Below, piece by piece: positions 55,357 through 63,888 of a stretch of 64,000 bases of DNA. The position numbers were made by a program, and so were the translations under genes. The notes under the pieces are model-generated. The model ran no database searches. It worked only from the letters and a program-made list of their open reading frames with translations, and was not told the origin of the DNA. Source of the stretch: Nocardioides donggukensis (GTDB lineage: Bacteria > Actinomycetota > Actinomycetes > Propionibacteriales > Nocardioidaceae). The first letter of the stretch is position 1, and the number at the start of each line of letters is the position of its first letter. Location: contig NZ_JACYXZ010000002.1 in the NCBI RefSeq assembly GCF_014842875.1, positions 310,001 to 374,000 of the forward strand. The letters run 5' to 3'.

Positions 55357-55362
55357 TAGATT
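55357..55362 (+). promoter_or_regulatory. -10 element, leaderless start of cardiolipin synthase-like gene
   Basis: TAGATT ends 7 nt before the GTG at 55370. It faces away from the uvrB promoter in a 49-bp gap. Confidence 0.5.
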
Positions 55363-55369
55363 GGCTCCC

Positions 55370-56629
55370 GTGCCCCGTTCCCGACCCCTGAGCGACGACC
55401 TGTTCTCCCTCGTCCGGAGGATCCTGCTCGCCACGCTCGGACTCCAGGTCGTGCTCGCGGCGAGCCTGACCCTCGTGGACTCCTACCGCCGGCGCAACAA
55501 GAAGCCGAAGCCGTTCCCGGCCACCAGCCCGACGACGGTCACGGTCGGCGACGGCGAGGTCACGACGTACACCTACGGCCAGGACCTGTACGACGACATG
55601 CTGGCCGCCATCGCGGGGGCGCGACGGCAGATCCTGCTCGAGACCTACATCTGGAAGGGCGACGAGGTCGGGGAGCGCTTCAAGCGGGCCATCACCGAGG
55701 CCGCCGAGCGCGGCGTCGACGTGTACGTGATCTACGACGCGTTCGCCAACCTCGTCGTCGACCCGCGGTTCAAGCGGTTCGCGGACTCGGTGAAGGTGCT
55801 GCCCTACCCGGTCTACAACGCGGGCTGGCGCTTCTTCGACCTGCGCCGTTACGGCCGGGACCACCGCAAGATCCTGGTCGTGGACGACGAGGTGGGCTTC
55901 GTCGGCGGCTACAACATCGGCGCCGCCTACGCCACCGAGTGGCGCGACACCCACTGCCGGGTCACCGGACCCGGCGTCTGGGACCTCAAGCGGGCGTTCG
56001 CGGACTTCTGGAACCTGCACCGGCGCAAGCGGTTCCGCGCCAGCGAGCGGCCGCTGCTGCTCGAGACGTCGTCGATGTGGGAGTCCCGGATCCGCGTGCA
56101 CCGGAACGTGCCGCGGCTGTGGATGTTCCCGATCCGGTCGATGTACCTCGAGGCGATCAACCGCGCCACCGACAACATCTGGCTCACCCACGCCTACTTC
56201 ATCCCCGACCAGGACTTCGTCGACTCGCTGTGCGGTGCCGCGCAGCGCGGCGTCGACGTGCGCCTGCTGCTGCCGCGCAAGTCCAACCACATCGTGGCCG
56301 ACTGGATCTCGCGCGGCTACTTCAGCGAGATGCTCGAGGCGGGGGTCCGGATCTTCCGGTTCCGGGACGCGATGGTGCACGCCAAGACGGCCACGATCGA
56401 CGGCAGCTGGTCCACGATCGGCACCGCCAACGTCGACCGCCTGAGCATGCAGGGCAACTACGAGATCAACCTGGAGATGATCGACACCGGCATGGCCGAG
56501 GCGATGGAGCGGATCTACGCCACCGACCTGTCGAACTGCGCCGAGCTGACCCGCGACGAGTGGGAGTCGCGGGACGTCTACCGTCGCTTCACCGAGGCCG
56601 TGCTCCGCCCGCTCCGCCCGCTGCTGTGA
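55370..56629 (+). CDS. Cardiolipin synthase-like phospholipase D family protein
   Basis: The 419-residue product has one N-terminal membrane segment ([19 protein letters not shown]) and two PLD repeats. The first HKD motif is [18 protein letters not shown]. The second is [20 protein letters not shown], 170 residues later. Enzymes of this kind condense phosphatidyl groups into cardiolipin. Some phospholipase D proteins share the same motifs, so the reaction is inferred. An MFS gene follows after 13 bp, likely in one transcript. Confidence 0.88.
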   Translation: MPRSRPLSDDLFSLVRRILLATLGLQVVLAASLTLVDSYRRRNKKPKPFPATSPTTVTVGDGEVTTYTYGQDLYDDMLAAIAGARRQILLETYIWKGDEVGERFKRAITEAAERGVDVYVIYDAFANLVVDPRFKRFADSVKVLPYPVYNAGWRFFDLRRYGRDHRKILVVDDEVGFVGGYNIGAAYATEWRDTHCRVTGPGVWDLKRAFADFWNLHRRKRFRASERPLLLETSSMWESRIRVHRNVPRLWMFPIRSMYLEAINRATDNIWLTHAYFIPDQDFVDSLCGAAQRGVDVRLLLPRKSNHIVADWISRGYFSEMLEAGVRIFRFRDAMVHAKTATIDGSWSTIGTANVDRLSMQGNYEINLEMIDTGMAEAMERIYATDLSNCAELTRDEWESRDVYRRFTEAVLRPLRPLL

Positions 56630-56642
56630 CGGTCGCCCCCTC

Positions 56643-57917
56643 ATGACCTCCGCCCCCGGTCAGGACCTCGACCTGGAGGCCCTCTACCGGCGCAGCCTCG
56701 CGGTGGTCGTGGTCTCCCAGGTGTTCGGTGGGGCCGGGCTCGCGGCCGGCGTGACCGTCGGCGCCCTGCTGGCACAGGACATGCTCGGCGGGGCCGCGGT
56801 CGCCGGCCTGCCGGTGGCGCTGTTCACGGTCGGCTCCGCGGTGGCGGCCCTCGGCGTGGGCCGCCTGTCGCACCGGTCCGGCCGACGGGCGGGGCTGGGG
56901 GCCGGCTTCCTCGCCGGGGCCCTCGGCGCCGCGGCGATCGTGCTGGCGGCGATCCGCGACGACCCGGTGCTGCTCTTCGTCGGCCTGTTCGTCTACGGCG
57001 CCGGCACGTCGACGAACCTGCAGGCCCGCTACGCCGGCACCGACCTGGCCGGCCCCGACCGCCGTGGCCGCGCGGTCAGCATCGCCATGGTCGCCACCAC
57101 CTTCGGGGCCGTGGCCGGACCCAACTCGGTCGGCCTCACCGGCGAGATCGCCACCGGCCTGGGGATCCCGGCGCTGGCCGGGCCCTTCCTGCTGGCCTGC
57201 GTCGCCTACCTGCTCGCGGGCGTGGTGCTCCTGACCTTCCTCCGCCCGGACCCCTACCTGGTGGCGCGGGCGCTGGTCCCCGACGACCCCCCGGCGCCGG
57301 CAGAGGAGCGACCCGCCCCGGTCGGCCTCCTGGCCGGGGTCAACCCGGGGCTGGCGGTCGGTGCGACGGTCATGGTGCTCACCCAGGTGGCGATGGTCGC
57401 GATCATGACGATGACCCCGGTCCACATGCGGGCGCACCAGCACGACCTCGGCGAGGTGGGCTTCGTCATCGGCCTGCACGTGGGCGCGATGTTCCTGCCG
57501 TCGCTGGTGACCGGCCGGCTCGTCGACCGGGTCGGCCGGGTGCCCATGGCACTGGCCGCCGCGGGCACCCTGCTGGCCGCCGGCCTGACCTCGGCGGTGG
57601 CGCCGCCCGAGTCCACCCCGGCCATCGCGCTGGCGCTGGTTCTGCTCGGGCTGGGCTGGAACTTCGGGCTGATCTCGGGGACGGCGCTGGTCGTCGACTC
57701 CACCCCGGTGCGGACCCGGGCCCGCACCCAGGGGGCCGTCGACGTCCTCATCGCGCTGTCGGGCGCCACCGGCGGCGCGCTGTCCGGCGTCGTGGTGGCC
57801 GCCTCGAGCTTCGCCGTGCTCTCCCTGGCCGGGGGGCTGCTCAGCCTGCTGCTGGCCCCGGCCGTGCTGTGGCTGCACCGGACGCCACAGGCCCGGCACG
57901 AGGCGTCCCGGGGCTAA
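56643..57917 (+). CDS. MFS transporter
   Basis: The 424-residue membrane protein has about twelve segments. Motifs include VGRLSHRSGRRAGLGAGFLAGALGAAAIV, an A-motif between helices 2 and 3, and NLQARYAGTDLAGPDRRGRAVSIAMVATTFGAVAGPN. The central loop LVARALVPDDPPAPAEERPAP separates the halves. Substrate unknown. It starts 13 nt after the cardiolipin synthase-like gene without its own clear promoter. Its stop overlaps the convergent glycosylase gene by 4 bp. Confidence 0.88.
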   Translation: MTSAPGQDLDLEALYRRSLAVVVVSQVFGGAGLAAGVTVGALLAQDMLGGAAVAGLPVALFTVGSAVAALGVGRLSHRSGRRAGLGAGFLAGALGAAAIVLAAIRDDPVLLFVGLFVYGAGTSTNLQARYAGTDLAGPDRRGRAVSIAMVATTFGAVAGPNSVGLTGEIATGLGIPALAGPFLLACVAYLLAGVVLLTFLRPDPYLVARALVPDDPPAPAEERPAPVGLLAGVNPGLAVGATVMVLTQVAMVAIMTMTPVHMRAHQHDLGEVGFVIGLHVGAMFLPSLVTGRLVDRVGRVPMALAAAGTLLAAGLTSAVAPPESTPAIALALVLLGLGWNFGLISGTALVVDSTPVRTRARTQGAVDVLIALSGATGGALSGVVVAASSFAVLSLAGGLLSLLLAPAVLWLHRTPQARHEASRG

Positions 57918-58831
57918 CGAGCCGGCAGGTGGGTGCGCGGCGCCATCCTCGGGCCGCGCCGCGGACGGTGGAGCCCGGCCATCCCGACCAGCGCCTGCAC
58001 CCGGTGCCGGTGCGGTCGCCACGGCTCGAGCAGGGTGGCCAGACCGTCGTCGTCCACCGGCGTCCCGGTCAGCGCCCAGCCGACGTCCTTGGCCACGTGG
58101 TAGTCACCGAAGCTGACGGCGTCCGGGTCGCCGTGGGCGCGGACCCGGACCTCGGCGCTGGTCCAGACCCCGATGCCGGGGACGGTCCTGAGTCGACGGT
58201 CCGCCTCCGGGTGGTCGACGGTGCTGGTCCGCTCGAGCGCCGTGGCCAGCCCCGCCGCCCGGACCAGGGTCCTGGACCGGGCCGGGTCGATGTGCAGGTG
58301 CAGCCACTCCCACGACGGGATGGCCCGCAGCCGCTCCGCCCCCGGCTGCACCCGGAGCCCCAGCCGGGCCGCCTCCGGTCCCGGGGCCGGCTCGCCGTGC
58401 CGCTGCACCAGGTGCCGGAAGCCCTTGAACGCCTCCTGGCCGGTGACCTTCTGCTCGATGACCGCCGGCACCAGCGCCTCCAGCACCAGCCGCGACCGGC
58501 CGATGCGCCAGTGCGGGTGCCGACGCCAGGCGTCCTCGAGGACCGGGTGCCGCGGCTCGAAGCCGGTCACGTCGTCGTCCGCGCCGAGCAGTGCCGGGAG
58601 CCCGTCCAGCACCCAGTCGGCACCCGGGCCCCAGGCCCGGGCCACGACGACACCGTCCGCGGCCCGGGTCGTCACGTGCAGCGTGGCCGGGCCCTCGGGG
58701 CTCCCGATACCGCGCCAGTGCCCGCCGGCCTGGTCGATGCGGTACGTCGGGTCGCCCCCGCCGCGCCGGTGGGCGGCGAGGATCCGGCCGGCCGGGCAGG
58801 GCCACGCCGGTCGCCAGTCTCGGGTCCGCAC
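57914..58831 (-). CDS. DNA-3-methyladenine glycosylase-like protein (AlkA/HhH-GPD type)
   Basis: This base-excision enzyme removes alkylated bases. The 305-residue product has VLEALVPAVIEQKVTGQEAFKGF, then the helix-hairpin-helix LRTVPGIGVWTSAEVRVRAHGDPDAVSFGDYHVAKDVGW, whose Asp in FGDYHV is the likely catalytic acid. An N-terminal TBP-like part precedes it. GTG 58831 is chosen for a CATACT hexamer 6 nt upstream and because longer frames look non-coding. Confidence 0.85.
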   Translation of the reverse strand: MRTRDWRPAWPCPAGRILAAHRRGGGDPTYRIDQAGGHWRGIGSPEGPATLHVTTRAADGVVVARAWGPGADWVLDGLPALLGADDDVTGFEPRHPVLEDAWRRHPHWRIGRSRLVLEALVPAVIEQKVTGQEAFKGFRHLVQRHGEPAPGPEAARLGLRVQPGAERLRAIPSWEWLHLHIDPARSRTLVRAAGLATALERTSTVDHPEADRRLRTVPGIGVWTSAEVRVRAHGDPDAVSFGDYHVAKDVGWALTGTPVDDDGLATLLEPWRPHRHRVQALVGMAGLHRPRRGPRMAPRTHLPAR

Positions 58832-58837
58832 CCGGCC

Positions 58838-58843
58838 AGTATG
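58838..58843 (-). promoter_or_regulatory. -10-like element before AlkA-type gene
   Basis: On the minus strand CATACT ends 6 nt before the GTG at 58831. Confidence 0.35.
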
Positions 58844-58866
58844 CCTGCGGCTCCAGTGAGCCGTGG

Positions 58867-59802
58867 TCAGGAGAGCTCGAGCTGGGCGACCACCTGGTCG
58901 CGCGTGGCCTCGTCGCCGAGCACCACCTGCCAACCGTCCGGGCCCTCCTCGCCACACGGTCGCAGCCGCGCCGTCGGGGTCGGTCGCTTGCAGGCCAGGT
59001 TCAGCACCTCGGCGCCCACCACCGTGCGGGTCGAGGTGCCGAGCCCCTCCGCGACCCCGAGGACCAGGCTGGTGGCCCGGGCCAGCCCGCGACCGGGCAC
59101 CGTGCCGGTCTCCTCGACCGCGCCCACGAGTCGATAGCTCACGTACACCTCCTCCTCGCCCACGAACGCGTAGAACGTCGTCTCGCGGATCCGGGTCGGT
59201 CCTGGCACCTCGGTGCCCCCGGCGACGACGCGCACGTTCCTGGCGACGACCGTCGCGGAGCCCGGCGGGTAGGGCACCGGAGGGGACAGCTCGATGCCGA
59301 ACAGCAGCCCCCTGCCCCTGATCCAGTGCCGGACGGTCACCGCTCCCGAGGCCTCGACGACGCTCTCCACCCGGTCGGAGTCCGGTGTCAGTGGTGCCGG
59401 AGGCTCCGGCACGGTTGCCGGCGCCGAGGACGCAGGCGGCGCGGGATCCGGAGGCTCCCGGAGCACCAACCAGCCCCCGGCGACGATCACGGCGGCCAGC
59501 AGCCCGGTGGCCAGCAGCAGGACCGAGGCGGGTGGGCGCCCGAGCTCCTCCTCACCGGTCCGCCCGTCGACGGGGGCGGGGGCCGGCGCGGGAGCCGGTG
59601 CGGGAGCCGGCGTCGGTGTCGACGCCGGACTGCGGGCGACCGGGACGCCGCGCGGCCGGGGCACCTGCGGGCGGCCCGGTGCCGGTCCCACCTGAGGTCG
59701 CGGCTGAGGGTGCGGCCGGTGGTCGGGACGGGGGTCGGGCGGGTGTCTGCCGCCCGGCCGACGCTGCTCCGGCAACGGGCGCGGCGGCCTCTTGCCGCTC
59801 AT
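58867..59802 (-). CDS. Proline-rich membrane protein in the sortase operon
   Basis: The 311-residue product has a Pro/Arg-rich N-terminal region of about 90 residues (including repeats of PA), one transmembrane helix (SVLLLATGLLAAVIVAGGWLVL) and an external domain. The external domain holds VTVRHWIRGRGLLFGIELSPPVPYPPGSATVV, YVSYRLVGAVEETG and C-terminal LNLACKRP...RPCGEEGPDGWQVVLGDEA. No family recognised and no LPxTG-like motif seen. It overlaps the sortase gene by 4 nt, so it is the third gene of that operon. Confidence 0.75.
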   Translation of the reverse strand: MSGKRPPRPLPEQRRPGGRHPPDPRPDHRPHPQPRPQVGPAPGRPQVPRPRGVPVARSPASTPTPAPAPAPAPAPAPVDGRTGEEELGRPPASVLLLATGLLAAVIVAGGWLVLREPPDPAPPASSAPATVPEPPAPLTPDSDRVESVVEASGAVTVRHWIRGRGLLFGIELSPPVPYPPGSATVVARNVRVVAGGTEVPGPTRIRETTFYAFVGEEEVYVSYRLVGAVEETGTVPGRGLARATSLVLGVAEGLGTSTRTVVGAEVLNLACKRPTPTARLRPCGEEGPDGWQVVLGDEATRDQVVAQLELS

Positions 59803-60473
59803 GGCCGACCCGTGTGGACCGGGGGGCCCACGGGACGGGCCGTGACCACCGCGAGGTGCTGGTACCCGCCCCGTGCCCTGTCGTAGGGCGGGGCGCAGGT
59901 CACCAGGACCAGCCGCCGCGGGCCGCGTGGGGAGTGCAGCCCAGCTCGGTCGGCCAGCGACCCCTGGGGGATCAGCCGCAACGACTCCACGCGATGCTCC
60001 TGCCGCAGGCTCCGCGAGCCGAGCACGACCCGGTCGCCCGCGCGCACCGTGAGCAGGCCCGCGAACGGGCCCAGGCCGCGGGTCGTGGAGTCGATGTGCG
60101 CGGCCACCAGCGTCGCCCCGAAGGGGTCCCCCAGACGGGAGCCGCCTCGCCACCACCCGGCTTGCGCCACGCTCCGCGGCACGGCGAGCCGACCGTCCGG
60201 TCGGGTGCCGACGGCGCGGACCGGCACCACCGCACCTCCCGGCAGCGTGACCCTGCGGGGCGCCTCCGGTGCCCTGACGGAGTCAGCGGGGCGGGCCCGC
60301 CTGACCTCGGGCGGGGCGCTCTCCGAGCCGGTTGGAGCCTCCGGTGGCCGCGCCCGCGCCTGCGACCCGGTCACGTCGGGCGCCGACGGATCCGGCTCGG
60401 TCAGGGCCGCCGACGCGCCCGCGACCGCGGCCACGAGGAGCAGGGCCGGCAGGATCCACCGGAGCAGTCTCAT
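59799..60473 (-). CDS. Class F sortase
   Basis: The 224-residue product has an N-terminal membrane helix (ILPALLLVAAVAGASAAL), a linker, and the sortase domain. The catalytic His is in GATLVAAHIDST, the Cys in LVLVTCAPPYDRARGGYQHLAVV, and the Arg shortly after. The VTCAPPYDRARGGY layout fits class F, which is common in actinobacteria. It overlaps the upstream DUF4397 gene and the downstream membrane-protein gene by 4 nt each. Its natural substrate is unknown; DUF4397 carries no clear sorting signal. Confidence 0.88.
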   Translation of the reverse strand: MRLLRWILPALLLVAAVAGASAALTEPDPSAPDVTGSQARARPPEAPTGSESAPPEVRRARPADSVRAPEAPRRVTLPGGAVVPVRAVGTRPDGRLAVPRSVAQAGWWRGGSRLGDPFGATLVAAHIDSTTRGLGPFAGLLTVRAGDRVVLGSRSLRQEHRVESLRLIPQGSLADRAGLHSPRGPRRLVLVTCAPPYDRARGGYQHLAVVTARPVGPPVHTGRP

Positions 60474-61237
60474 CCGGGCCCGAAGGGAACGACCACCCGT
60501 TCGGCCGCCAGCCCCGCCGAGCCGGTGCGGATGGTGTCGGGGGCCACGGTGCCGTCGGCGCTCAGCGACGCCGTGTGGGCGACCACGTCCATCGAGCCGT
60601 CCCGCGGGTTGCCCACCGCGTAGACCATCGTCACCGTCCCGGCCTCGACCGCGAGGTCGAGCGGACCGAGGATCGGGTCGCTGGTCCGTCCGGTCGGCAG
60701 GAGCGCCACCCGGTGGCTGCCGCCCGGGAGGTCGGCCGTGGCGAACTCGCCGTTCGCGATGTTCGTGAAGACCGTCTCGCCGTTCACGCGCACGTCCGCC
60801 GGTGGCACCGTGGCCGTGTGGGCGAGCAGCACCCTGGCCTTGCCGGGGCCGATCGGCTTCGTGGGCATCGGGAAGGAGCTGACGACCGGGTCCCCGTCCA
60901 CGGTGGCGGGTCGGTGGATCACCAGGTCGAGCGTCGCGCCGGACCGGACCCGGAACGCCGAGGTCACTCCCTCATCCGGCGCGGCACCGTCGGCACCGAA
61001 CCAGACCTCGTGCGAGCCGGGTGCCAGCTCGACGGGATCGGTCACGGCGCCGGTGGCCGCGACCGCCTCCCCGTCGATGCGCACCTCGAGCGAACTGTCC
61101 GGAACGGCCGTGACGACCGTGACCGTGCCCGGCGTCGCCGGCGCTGCCGACTCGACCGCGCCGGTGGCCCCGGAGGCGACCGCTCCGGCAGCGAGAGTGA
61201 AGGCGCCCCCCACGAGCGCCGGGATCCAGAACCTCAT
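60470..61237 (-). CDS. Secreted DUF4397-domain protein
   Basis: The 255-residue product has a signal peptide (RFWIPALVGGAFTLAAGAVASGATG). The DUF4397 beta region follows: GTVTVVTAVPDSSLEVRIDGEAVAATG, ELAPGSHEVWFG, ARVLLAHTATVPPADVRVNGETVFTNIANGEFATADLPGGSHRVAL. It is the first gene of an operon with a class F sortase and a proline-rich membrane protein. Start at ATG 61237 has GGGGGAG immediately upstream. No cell-wall sorting motif was found at the C-terminus. Confidence 0.85.
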   Translation of the reverse strand: MRFWIPALVGGAFTLAAGAVASGATGAVESAAPATPGTVTVVTAVPDSSLEVRIDGEAVAATGAVTDPVELAPGSHEVWFGADGAAPDEGVTSAFRVRSGATLDLVIHRPATVDGDPVVSSFPMPTKPIGPGKARVLLAHTATVPPADVRVNGETVFTNIANGEFATADLPGGSHRVALLPTGRTSDPILGPLDLAVEAGTVTMVYAVGNPRDGSMDVVAHTASLSADGTVAPDTIRTGSAGLAAERVVVPFGPG

Positions 61238-61346
61238 GACTCCCCCGTCTGAGTCGAACCGGTTTCCGCTCTTCGAAGGGAACACGCCCGTCGCGGGCGG
61301 TCAACCCCAGTGCCGCCCCAGCGTTGCGGACCGGGGTCCGGCCCGG

Positions 61347-61352
61347 CAGATT
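61347..61352 (+). promoter_or_regulatory. -10-like element before DNA ligase
   Basis: CAGATT ends 7 nt before the ATG at 61360, with no ribosome site. Confidence 0.4.
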
Positions 61353-61359
61353 GGCCGAC

Positions 61360-62889
61360 ATGCTCCTGAACACGCTGGTGGAGGCGTCGGCGGCGGTCGC
61401 CGCGACCCGGTCCCGCAAGACGAAGGTCTCGCTGCTGGCCGCCGTGCTGCGCGAGGTGGACGTCGCGGAGGCGGCGCTGGCCTGCTCCTACCTCGCCGGC
61501 AGCCTCCCCCAGCGGCGTACCGGTGTGGGCTGGCGAGGCCTCCGCGAGCTTCCGGACCCGGCCGAGGTCCCGGGTCTCACCGTGGCCGAGACGGACACGG
61601 CGTTCTCCCGGCTCGCGGCGACAGCCGGGGCGGGGTCCCAGGACGCCCGCGCCGCCCTGGTGCGCAGCCTGTTCGGCCGGGCGACGGCCGCCGAGCAGGG
61701 TTGGCTGCGTGGGCTGGTCACCGGAGAGCTGCGCCAGGGCGCCCTCGACGCGGTGGTCCAGGAGGCACTCGCCCAGGCGGCCGGGGTGCCCGTCGCCGCC
61801 GTCCGCAGGGCCGCCATGCTCACCGGCTCCACGTCGGGCATCGCCGAGCTGGCGCTCACCGAGGGCGAGCAGGGGCTGGCCGCGCTCCGGATCGAGGCCG
61901 GCCGTCCGGTGCTGCCGATGCTCGCCGCAAGCGCACCCGACGTGACCGCGGCGGTGGAGAAGCTGGGCGAGGTGCCGGTGGCGGTGGACTGGAAGCTGGA
62001 CGGCATTCGGATCCAGGCCCACCGGGTCGACGGCGAGGTCCGGCTGGTGACGCGCAGCCTGGACGACATCACGCACCGGCTGCCGGAGGTGGTCCGGGTC
62101 GTCTCCGACTTGCCGGGCGACCGGCTGGTGCTGGACGGGGAGGCGATCGCGATCGGCCCCGACGGACGGCCGCTGCCCTTCCAGGACACCGCGTCCCGCA
62201 CCGCCTCGACCGACGGCGTCGCGATCACGCCGTACTTCTTCGACCTGCTGCTCGAGGGCGACCACGACCTCCTGGACACCCCGGCCCGGGAGCGCTCGGA
62301 CCGGCTCGCCCGCCTGGTGCCGGAGCAGCACCTGGTGCCCCGTCGGGTGGCGGGCAGCGCCGAGGAGGCGCGAGCCTGGTACGACGCGGCGGTCGGGGCC
62401 GGCCACGAGGGCGTGGTGCTCAAGTCACTGGACGCGCCCTACGCCGCGGGTCGGCGCGGGGCCGGCTGGGTCAAGGTCAAGCCGGTGCACACCGTCGACC
62501 TGGTGGTGCTCGCCGTCGAGCCCGGCTCCGGCCGGCGGACCGGCACGCTGTCCAACATCCACCTCGGGGCCCGGGACGCGACCACCGGCGAGCTGGTCAT
62601 GGTCGGCAAGACGTTCAAGGGGATGACCGACGAGATGCTGGCCTGGCAGACCGAGCGGTTCACCGAGCTGATGACGCACCGCGAGGCTCACGTGGTGCAC
62701 GTCCGGCCCGAGCAGGTCGTGGAGATCGCCTACGACGGAGTCCAGCGCTCCACCCGCTACCCCGGCGGCGTCGCGCTCCGGTTCGCGCGGGTCGTGCGCT
62801 ACCGCGACGACAAGACAGCATCCGAGGCCGACACGATCGAGAGCGTGCGGGGTCTGCTCCAACCAGGGTCGCCCCGCTCAAGCCGATGA
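61360..62889 (+). CDS. ligB: ATP-dependent DNA ligase (LigB-type)
   Basis: The ligase seals nicks with ATP. The 509-residue product has a DNA-binding N-terminal helical domain, then the nucleotidyltransferase domain with VDWKLDGIRIQAH, where K212 is adenylated. VLDGEAIAI, YFFDLLL, EGVVLKSLD and GWVKVKP (motif V) follow, then an OB domain. Length matches LigB of mycobacteria. Its last 275 bp, including the stop codon, are copied downstream, so the native end is the first of two copies. Confidence 0.93.
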   Translation: MLLNTLVEASAAVAATRSRKTKVSLLAAVLREVDVAEAALACSYLAGSLPQRRTGVGWRGLRELPDPAEVPGLTVAETDTAFSRLAATAGAGSQDARAALVRSLFGRATAAEQGWLRGLVTGELRQGALDAVVQEALAQAAGVPVAAVRRAAMLTGSTSGIAELALTEGEQGLAALRIEAGRPVLPMLAASAPDVTAAVEKLGEVPVAVDWKLDGIRIQAHRVDGEVRLVTRSLDDITHRLPEVVRVVSDLPGDRLVLDGEAIAIGPDGRPLPFQDTASRTASTDGVAITPYFFDLLLEGDHDLLDTPARERSDRLARLVPEQHLVPRRVAGSAEEARAWYDAAVGAGHEGVVLKSLDAPYAAGRRGAGWVKVKPVHTVDLVVLAVEPGSGRRTGTLSNIHLGARDATTGELVMVGKTFKGMTDEMLAWQTERFTELMTHREAHVVHVRPEQVVEIAYDGVQRSTRYPGGVALRFARVVRYRDDKTASEADTIESVRGLLQPGSPRSSR

Positions 62890-62890
62890 G
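62616..62890 (+). repeat. Direct repeat A, copy 1 (ligB 3' end)
   Basis: This 275-bp stretch matches 63009-63283 with no gap. By eye there are six differences, all transitions. It covers the last 91 codons of the ligase and its stop. Confidence 0.92.
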
Positions 62891-62901
62891 CGGTGGGCAT
62901 G

Positions 62902-62951
62902 GGGTCGTGTGCCTGAGAACGCGCTATAGCCCGGTCTCAGGCACACGACCC
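62902..62951 (+). terminator. Large hairpin between the two ligB 3' copies
   Basis: A perfect 17-bp stem pairs 62902-62918 with 62935-62951 around a 16-nt loop. It starts 13 bp after the ligase stop. It may terminate ligB transcription, or be the end structure of an inserted element. Confidence 0.7.
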
Positions 62952-63008
62952 GACCTCCGAGCGAGCACCCGCGGCCATCCGCGTACAACCGCGCTCCGAG
63001 ACCGCGCG

Positions 63009-63283
63009 CAAGGGGATGACCGACGAGATGCTGGCCTGGCAGACCGAGCGGTTCACCGGGCTGACGACGCGCCGCGAGGCTCACGTGGTGCACGTCCGGC
63101 CCGAGCAGGTCGTGGAGATCGCCTACGACGGAGTCCAGCGCTCCACCCGCTACCCCGGCGGCGTCGCGCTCCGGTTCGCGCGGGTCGTGCGCTACCGCGA
63201 CGACAAGACAGCGTCCGAGGCCGACACGATCGAGAGCGTGCGGGGTCTGCTCCAGCCAGGATCGCCCCGCTCAAGCCGATGAG
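63009..63283 (+). pseudogene. Duplicated 3' fragment of ligB
   Basis: The region repeats the last 91 codons of the ligase in an open frame, with three amino-acid changes near its start (ELMTHRE to GLTTRRE). It lacks the catalytic lysine, the nucleotidyltransferase core and a promoter. It is a partial copy, 393 bp downstream of the original, and probably not expressed as protein. Confidence 0.88.
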
Positions 63284-63286
63284 GGG
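63266..63286. repeat. 21-bp direct repeat, left of mazEF
   Basis: The 21 bp contain CGCTCAAGCCGATGAGGGG. An identical copy lies at 63889-63909. A third related copy, 16 bp identical, is at the true ligB stop (62875-62890). The pair brackets the toxin-antitoxin genes. Confidence 0.85.
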
Positions 63287-63297
63287 TCGACGGGCGA

Positions 63298-63317
63298 TGT
63301 AGACGGATCTGTCTACA
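63298..63317. promoter_or_regulatory. Palindromic operator of mazEF
   Basis: TGTAGAC-GGATCT-GTCTACA is a perfect 7-6-7 inverted repeat. It ends 6 bp before the -10 hexamer. It fits an operator for the ribbon-helix-helix antitoxin. Confidence 0.7.
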
Positions 63318-63323
63318 CCGCAC

Positions 63324-63329
63324 TACCAT
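63324..63329 (+). promoter_or_regulatory. -10 element, leaderless start of mazE
   Basis: TACCAT ends 6 nt before the ATG at 63336, with no ribosome site. Confidence 0.5.
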
Positions 63330-63335
63330 GATGTC

Positions 63336-63533
63336 ATGGCCGAGACGACGACGATCCGCATCAGTCGGGACACGCATGCGCGAGTGACTCGATTGGCAGC
63401 CGAACGCCACGAGACGATCGACGAGACGGTGAGCAAGGCGCTCCGAGCGCTGCGCCAGGACGCTATGGCGCGAGACCTTGCGGCGGAGCTCGCCGACGAC
63501 GAGACGGCGTGGCTGGATGCTGACGCCGGGTGA
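63336..63533 (+). CDS. mazE: Antitoxin, ribbon-helix-helix type (MazE-like)
   Basis: The 65-residue product has an RHH DNA-binding domain (TTTIRISRDTHARVTRLAAERHETIDETVSKALRAL) and a short acidic tail (DDETAWLDADAG) that would bind and block the toxin. The tail overlaps the toxin gene start by 17 nt, so synthesis is coupled. A perfect palindrome lies at the promoter. Codon use is less GC-extreme than in neighbouring genes, which suggests acquisition. Confidence 0.88.
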   Translation: MAETTTIRISRDTHARVTRLAAERHETIDETVSKALRALRQDAMARDLAAELADDETAWLDADAG

Positions 63534-63855
63534 CGTCGTCGACCTGGAACTCGGAACGCCAGCTGGGAGCGAGGCCGGACTACGTCGACCGGCCATCGTC
63601 GTGACTGCGCAACGAATCCTGAAGGGTGGCCCGAACGTCGTCCAGGTGGTCCCGCTGACCCGTGCGATCCGCCAGAGCAGCACCGAGGTGATCATCGGCC
63701 CGGATGAGGGCAACGGTCTGGAGGCCCCTTCCTCCGCGCAGTGCCAGCATGTGCGCTCCGTGGCCACGACGCGCATCCGCGAGCGCACAGGAAATGTCGG
63801 CCCGGTCGTCCTCGGCGAGGTGCGCGAGACGCTCGGGCTGCTGCTCGACCTTTGA
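63517..63855 (+). CDS. mazF: Type II toxin, MazF/PemK endoribonuclease
   Basis: MazF toxins cleave RNA at short sequences. The 112-residue product has LTPGDVVDLELGTPAGSEAGLRRPAIVVTAQRIL, matching the family start including GSE and the RRPAIVV strand with the likely catalytic Arg, and NVVQVVPLTRAI. It ends RTGNVGPVVLGEVRETLGLLLDL, typical of PemK. Start is the ATG inside the antitoxin tail, giving a 17-nt overlap. Base composition is slightly less GC-rich than the ligase. Confidence 0.9.
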   Translation: MLTPGDVVDLELGTPAGSEAGLRRPAIVVTAQRILKGGPNVVQVVPLTRAIRQSSTEVIIGPDEGNGLEAPSSAQCQHVRSVATTRIRERTGNVGPVVLGEVRETLGLLLDL

Positions 63856-63888
63856 TGCACGCGCACCGCTGCCGCACTGCGGGCAGAG

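Noticed and set aside
53314..55359. Plus-strand open frame of 681 codons opposite uvrB
   Set aside because: It mirrors UvrB codons and has no recognisable domain.
55321..55369. LexA-type SOS box before uvrB
   Set aside because: No GAAC-N-GTTC-like palindrome was found in the 49-bp gap.
63016..63282. The duplicated ligase end as a functional gene
   Set aside because: It has only the last part of the OB domain, no promoter and no catalytic residue.
63192..63866. Minus-strand open frame across mazEF
   Set aside because: Antisense to a convincing toxin-antitoxin pair; no motif.
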